Shown here one piece after another: positions 61,401 through 64,000 of a stretch of DNA of 64,000 nt. The notes beneath the pieces were generated by a model, which was not told the DNA's origin, made no database searches, and was given only the letters and a program-made list of their open reading frames with translations. Every line of letters begins with the position of its first letter. Position 1 is the stretch's first letter. The DNA comes from Pedobacter arcticus A12 (GTDB lineage Bacteria; Bacteroidota; Bacteroidia; Sphingobacteriales; Sphingobacteriaceae), in NCBI RefSeq assembly GCF_000302595.1, contig NZ_JH947128.1, positions 396,277-460,276 of the forward strand, given 5' to 3'. Made by a program: the position numbers and the translations under genes.

Positions 61401-61660
61401 TTGGTCCATTGCTGACTATATTTCTGGTAACCCAATAATTGGACTTCTAACAGGTCATCTTTTAGCTTTCCTAAAAAACTAAAATGCCCTGTACTATCCG
61501 TAATGGTGATTTGTTGTTGATTTTTTAGACTGACCAATGCACCCACCACAGGGCTGCCGTCACTTGCGTTTATAACGCTGCCATTCAACTGTGCTTTGGC
61601 AAGATGCACACTTCCTATTCCTAACAACAACAGGAATATATATTTGTAGCTCTGTTTCAT
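58457..61660 (-). CDS. SusC/RagA-like TonB-dependent receptor (second locus)
   Basis: A 1067-residue outer-membrane transporter. The signal peptide is MKQSYKYIFLLLLGIGSVHL to LAKAQ, and no STN domain is present, unlike the first locus. A carboxypeptidase-regulatory-like fold (LNGSVINASDGSPVVGALVS) is followed by the plug (LQEVVVRTGYQKLNKERTTGSFEQV) and the barrel, which ends with MSIALGIRTNF (Phe terminus expected for outer-membrane assembly). The lack of STN and of a neighbouring sigma/anti-sigma pair means regulation differs from the first locus. It is cotranscribed with SusD and the TlpA-like gene upstream (21-base gap). Confidence 0.94.
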   Translation of the reverse strand: MKQSYKYIFLLLLGIGSVHLAKAQLNGSVINASDGSPVVGALVSLKNQQQITITDSTGHFSFLGKLKDDLLEVQLLGYQKYSQQWTKAQGSFLKINLQTALNTLQEVVVRTGYQKLNKERTTGSFEQVNQQLLNRSVGANILDRLEGVTGSLLFDRRDKEKPRLQIRGLSTLYATPDPLIVLDNFPYEGAIENINPNDIESVTVLKDATAASIWGARAANGVIVISTKQGNYSQALKLSLNINTNIAGKPNLMDLQQLDTRNYMAFQKDLFNKGYYDSELNNQSTYSPVGEYIELLAAERGGTMSSQAAITGTEVLQNRDVRRDFEKYLYRNTLAQQYALSMSKGTAGMKYLLSLGYDKSQSNLKGNGSERLSIRFDHHLKMTKRWELESQVYFVANQNENNSPGGYGSYKTGNRALLPYTQLADEEGSPLAVEKTYRQSYLNSSNSQLLDWNYRPLEELGLANNAQKGRDLKINLAGLYQIANGIKAELRYQYGNVQLNGYELNSADSYFARDLINQFTQISGTTVSRPIPIGGILDENTQLVQHHSIRGQVSFEKRYGTAHELSAMLGAETRQVNTEGRGDRTYGYDDAHLSYNLVDYLNNYNYYVNGSGRIPDGRSMVSLTDRFVSFYTNASYSYKKRYTLYASARKDVSNLFGVKANNRGIPLWSAGAAWNISDEDFYSSKWLNYLKARFTYGFSGNLPSGQSASTLLTWYSATGTRNNLPYAVVSTPPNPNLRWEKTGMLNMGLDFALWKHRLWGSVEYYHKQVSDLLGHQDLDPTTGVLSMLTNTAHMKANGFDLNLQSRNIEGVFNWQSQFLFSTVKNTVTRYLATPSVYATSYVGNANTVLPFEGKQPYMVISYPWGGLDPQNGDPIGVDANGLASKNYRDLVGNSLLSDGMVFHGTPLPHFFGALRNTFSFRNVSLSANIAYQFAYYFRRNTISYYDFMQFGDAHPDYLLRWQQSGDELHHTVPSMVYPGNQYRDDLYARSAVTVEKGDHIRLRDLRLSYSLQKKQLPKLPFQQVEIYTYLADLNVLLWKANKAGIDPDFINGMKNPMSIALGIRTNF

Positions 61661-61681
61661 TTTAAATTGCTTTAATTGTTA

Positions 61682-62944
61682 TTATGGTTTGTTAGCGCCC
61701 TTATTTTGCTCATACAGTACAAAAAATGGCACTTCCTTCTCCGCTACTTTCAATTCGATACCGTACCCTGCTAAACGCTTGTTGATGTTTGAAATATTGA
61801 GCGGTGTATCATCCATTTTTGGGACTTGTAAATTTCCAATAGCCGTTTCAGCTATGGCTATGGGCAGTTCTGGATGGTGCTCGTTGATTTCCCAAATCAG
61901 GTTATCCAAAGATTGCGTATCCGCTACAGCGGTCTGCTTGGTCGTTGTTCCTACTTTATCGAATAGCCATGCAGTCACTTTTAGGTATTCCAGTTTTCCC
62001 TCTAAACCGAAATAACATTTCAAATCCTCCCGCATTTTTTGTTTGATCTGAGCGGGGTTAAAGCTTAAAGGAAATACTGCCTCGTAACAAAAAGTATGTT
62101 TGACCTTCCAATCCATATACAATGTTCCAACTGGGCAGCTGTAATTATTGATGTCTTTTACCTCATAACGGTATTGCTTTTTGCTGAGCAATGGAAGCTT
62201 AGTTTCAGATGCCCGCACACTGAAAGTACCCAGCGTCATATTGATATCGTATCGCCTTTGATGCCCTTCTGCTTCATTACTTTGTAAACCCGAAACAGGG
62301 TCAACACCCAATAAGTGAGTGGCAAAAGCGCTATAACCTGTCATTTTTGGCATTGCTCCACCACGCTCTACCCAGGCCATCAAAGCATCCGCTTTATTGA
62401 ATTCCAGAAAATCCCGCTTCATGGTCCAGTTCAGTTTTTCGCTTTTTAAAACTTGCTGTATCTTTTCGGTCTGCACATAGCTGGCCGCTGTACTTGCTAC
62501 AAAATGCCCTGTACCATCTATCCATACCACATGTGGCATTAATTGATGTTTAAAGGTTTTAGAAAGTAACTGATCATCGGTAACCACTGTTAAACTTGTT
62601 CCTTTGGTAGGGTTATCCCTTTGCATAAAAGCGCTGATCACACTTTGCTTTTGGGTACTTACCGGCAAAATCACGATTTGGTCTTTAAATTCCTTTTGCA
62701 AGCGGTCTTCCTCTGGGAATGATTTCACACAGTTAACACACCATGTAGCCCAAAAATCCAGGATAATCAGTTTGCCTTTGTAATCACTTAGCTTGATGGT
62801 GGTTTTTCCTTCTGGATGGTTGACTACCTTTAAAGGGGTATTCCATATTTCTGCGGGGATGGTGTCGCCAATTTGCAAAGCTCTGTTTTGGGATTTGGCT
62901 TTGTCCCCTGCTCCTATAATTACGACTACCATTAGTAATAACAT
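61682..62944 (-). CDS. TlpA-like thioredoxin-fold protein with unknown C-terminal domain
   Basis: A 420-residue exported protein. The start is placed at ATG 62944 (MLLLMVVVIIGAG, membrane/signal segment), but an ATG at 63037, within repeat sequence, would give a longer N-terminus with more basic residues. The thioredoxin domain contains FWATWCVNC with redox Cys69 and Cys72, and DYKGKLIILDFW precedes it. The C-terminal about 200 residues are not thioredoxin; the end, KRLAGYGIELKVAEKEVPFFVLYE, recalls DUF3738-type domains (low confidence). It begins the TlpA-SusC-SusD operon, with 21 bases to SusC. It may reduce disulfides in the periplasm. The long frame upstream is repeat. Confidence 0.85.
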   Translation of the reverse strand: MLLLMVVVIIGAGDKAKSQNRALQIGDTIPAEIWNTPLKVVNHPEGKTTIKLSDYKGKLIILDFWATWCVNCVKSFPEEDRLQKEFKDQIVILPVSTQKQSVISAFMQRDNPTKGTSLTVVTDDQLLSKTFKHQLMPHVVWIDGTGHFVASTAASYVQTEKIQQVLKSEKLNWTMKRDFLEFNKADALMAWVERGGAMPKMTGYSAFATHLLGVDPVSGLQSNEAEGHQRRYDINMTLGTFSVRASETKLPLLSKKQYRYEVKDINNYSCPVGTLYMDWKVKHTFCYEAVFPLSFNPAQIKQKMREDLKCYFGLEGKLEYLKVTAWLFDKVGTTTKQTAVADTQSLDNLIWEINEHHPELPIAIAETAIGNLQVPKMDDTPLNISNINKRLAGYGIELKVAEKEVPFFVLYEQNKGANKP

Positions 62945-62999
62945 TAACAGGTTTGGACGAAGTTTGGAGTTTCTGGTTTTTCTCCGGATTGGTGTTCCG

Positions 63000-64000
63000 A
63001 GTGCTTTATAACGACCGCCCTCCCCTTCACCCGTCATTGTGATGAGCGAAGCGTACGCCCTTGCGCTGGGGTGAAGCGATAGTCTGTTGCTTAATAGCTT
63101 CTTGCTTGATTCACGGTTGTCCCTATTTTTCGATTTGTTCGTTGAATTAAAATCTCCCCGCCTCATTGCCGGCGGAAAGGCTAGTTCCTTTTTTCCGAAA
63201 AAAGTAACCAAACTTGAGCGGAGCGGATGCATGAAAGCCTTTAAAAAACAATAAGCAAATTGAATAAACTCTCCGCTGCGCCACTTGCTACAATGACAGT
63301 GCAAGAAGTTCTTCACCTTTACCGCAACTGACAAGGCGGAATTTTTCGGTAACGAAAGGTCATTGCTATTAGGATTACTCCTTAACTGCAAACCTCCTCC
63401 TTCACCCGTCATTGTGATGAGCGAAGCGTCCGCCCTTGCGCTGGGTCGAAGCGACAATCTGTTGCTTAATAGCTTCTTGCTTGATTCACGGTTGTCCCTC
63501 TTTTTCGATTTGTTCTTTGAATTAAAATCTTCCCGCCTCATTGCCGGCGGAAAGGCTAGTAACTTTTTTTCCGCAAAAAAGTCACCAAAAAACTCTCCGC
63601 TGCGCCACTTGCTACAATGGCAGTGCAAGAAGTTCTTCACCTTTACCGCAACTGACAAGGCGGAATTTTTCGGTAACGAAAGGTCATTGCTATTAGGATT
63701 ACTCCTTAACTGCAAACCTCCTCCTTCACCCGTCATTGTGATGAGCGAAGCGTCCGCCCTTGCGCTGGGTCGAAGCGACAATCTGTTGCTTAATAGCTTC
63801 TTGCTTGATTCACGGTTGTCCCTCTTTTTCGATTTGTTCTTTGAATTAAAATCTTCCCGCCTCATTGCCGGCGGAAAGGCTAGTAACTTTTTTTCCGCAA
63901 AAAAGTCACCAAAAAACTCTCCGCTGCGCCACTTGCTACAATGGCAGTGCAAGAAGTTCTTCACCTTTACCGCAACTGACAAGGCGGAATTTTTCGGTAA
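63000..64000. repeat. tandem units of the ~320-bp dispersed repeat family (locus 2), running off the right edge
   Basis: Units with a period of 324 bases: CATTGCTATTAGGATTACTCC occurs at 63361 and 63685 (quoted in parts), and a third unit is cut off at 64000. A more diverged first unit starts at about 63000. Shared landmarks with 47925-48520 are CGCCTCATTGCCGGCGG, TTTCCGCAAAAAAGTCACC, AAGGCGGAATTTTTCGGTAAC, GTCATTGTGATGAGCGAAGC and CTTGCTTGATTCACGGTTGTC. Because 324 is divisible by three, one minus-strand frame stays open through all units and joins the TlpA-like gene; it is not a real gene. An extra piece in the first unit (63214-63268) shows it is not identical. Confidence 0.93.

Noticed and set aside
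62945..63982. A minus-strand frame of 766 codons running from the right edge into the TlpA-like gene
   Set aside because: The N-terminal about 340 codons are translation of the 324-bp repeat (period divisible by three); the protein family and signal peptide start near 62944 or 63037.

Overview
This window is chromosomal DNA of a Bacteroidota bacterium, most likely Sphingobacteriaceae and Pedobacter-like. The evidence is two SusC/SusD outer-membrane uptake loci, an ECF sigma/FecR pair, a type IX secretion C-terminal domain, DUF6266- and DUF6520-type proteins, and promoters of the Bacteroidota form TTTG-N19/20-TAnnTTTG. Shine-Dalgarno sequences are not prominent. These are assignments from reading the protein sequences; no database search was possible.

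Layout. 0.3-7.6 kb: ECF sigma factor, FecR anti-sigma, STN-type SusC and SusD, ended by a strong terminator. 8-14 kb: small lipoprotein, mfd, a low-molecular-weight tyrosine phosphatase with a small secreted protein, and an Lrp/AsnC regulator. 14.1-14.4 kb: an unusual class II tRNA-like gene with its own promoter and terminator. 14.7-20.4 kb: a secreted HEAT/DUF1080 protein with a Tat-exported Gfo/Idh/MocA oxidoreductase, then a subclass B1 metallo-beta-lactamase. 20.6-24.9 kb: a 1433-residue beta-helix surface protein made of three homologous blocks. 25-31.5 kb: threonine operon (leader peptide, thrA, thrB, thrC, methyltransferase-like gene) with a complete transcription attenuator and a five-copy 62-bp tandem repeat between thrB and thrC. 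31.6-34.3 kb: multi-PAS histidine kinase. 34.4-37.2 kb: rplM-rpsI-rpsB-tsf operon with a good promoter and a leader hairpin. 37.6-45.3 kb: azurin-like lipoprotein, two small proteins, a voltage-gated-type potassium channel with a zinc-ribbon tail, typA, a FeoB-associated small protein, a fused double acyltransferase resembling OlsF, and a VF530 protein. 45.5-47.8 kb: nadD, gmk, yicC.

From about 47.8 kb to 56.3 kb, and again from 63.0 kb to the right edge, the window is repeat-rich accessory DNA. It holds roughly 320-bp tandem repeats at two loci, a duplicated gene 3' end, an eight-copy 139-bp array made of inverted GTCATT...ATCTG modules, a GIY-YIG nuclease gene embedded between blocks of that array, and further alternating inverted modules. 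Among the repeats sit a DUF6266/membrane protein/amidase-like/lipoprotein cassette, an HTH protein and a LytTR membrane regulator. At 56.6-62.9 kb lie a DUF6520-like peptide and a TlpA-like/SusC/SusD operon.

The most interesting items are the threonine attenuator, the REPIN-like array with its embedded GIY-YIG gene, the non-canonical tRNA-like gene, and the lysis-like DUF6266 cassette. Several ORF starts were moved from the longest ORF to a codon that gives a proper signal peptide or family N-terminus; each case is noted in its entry.
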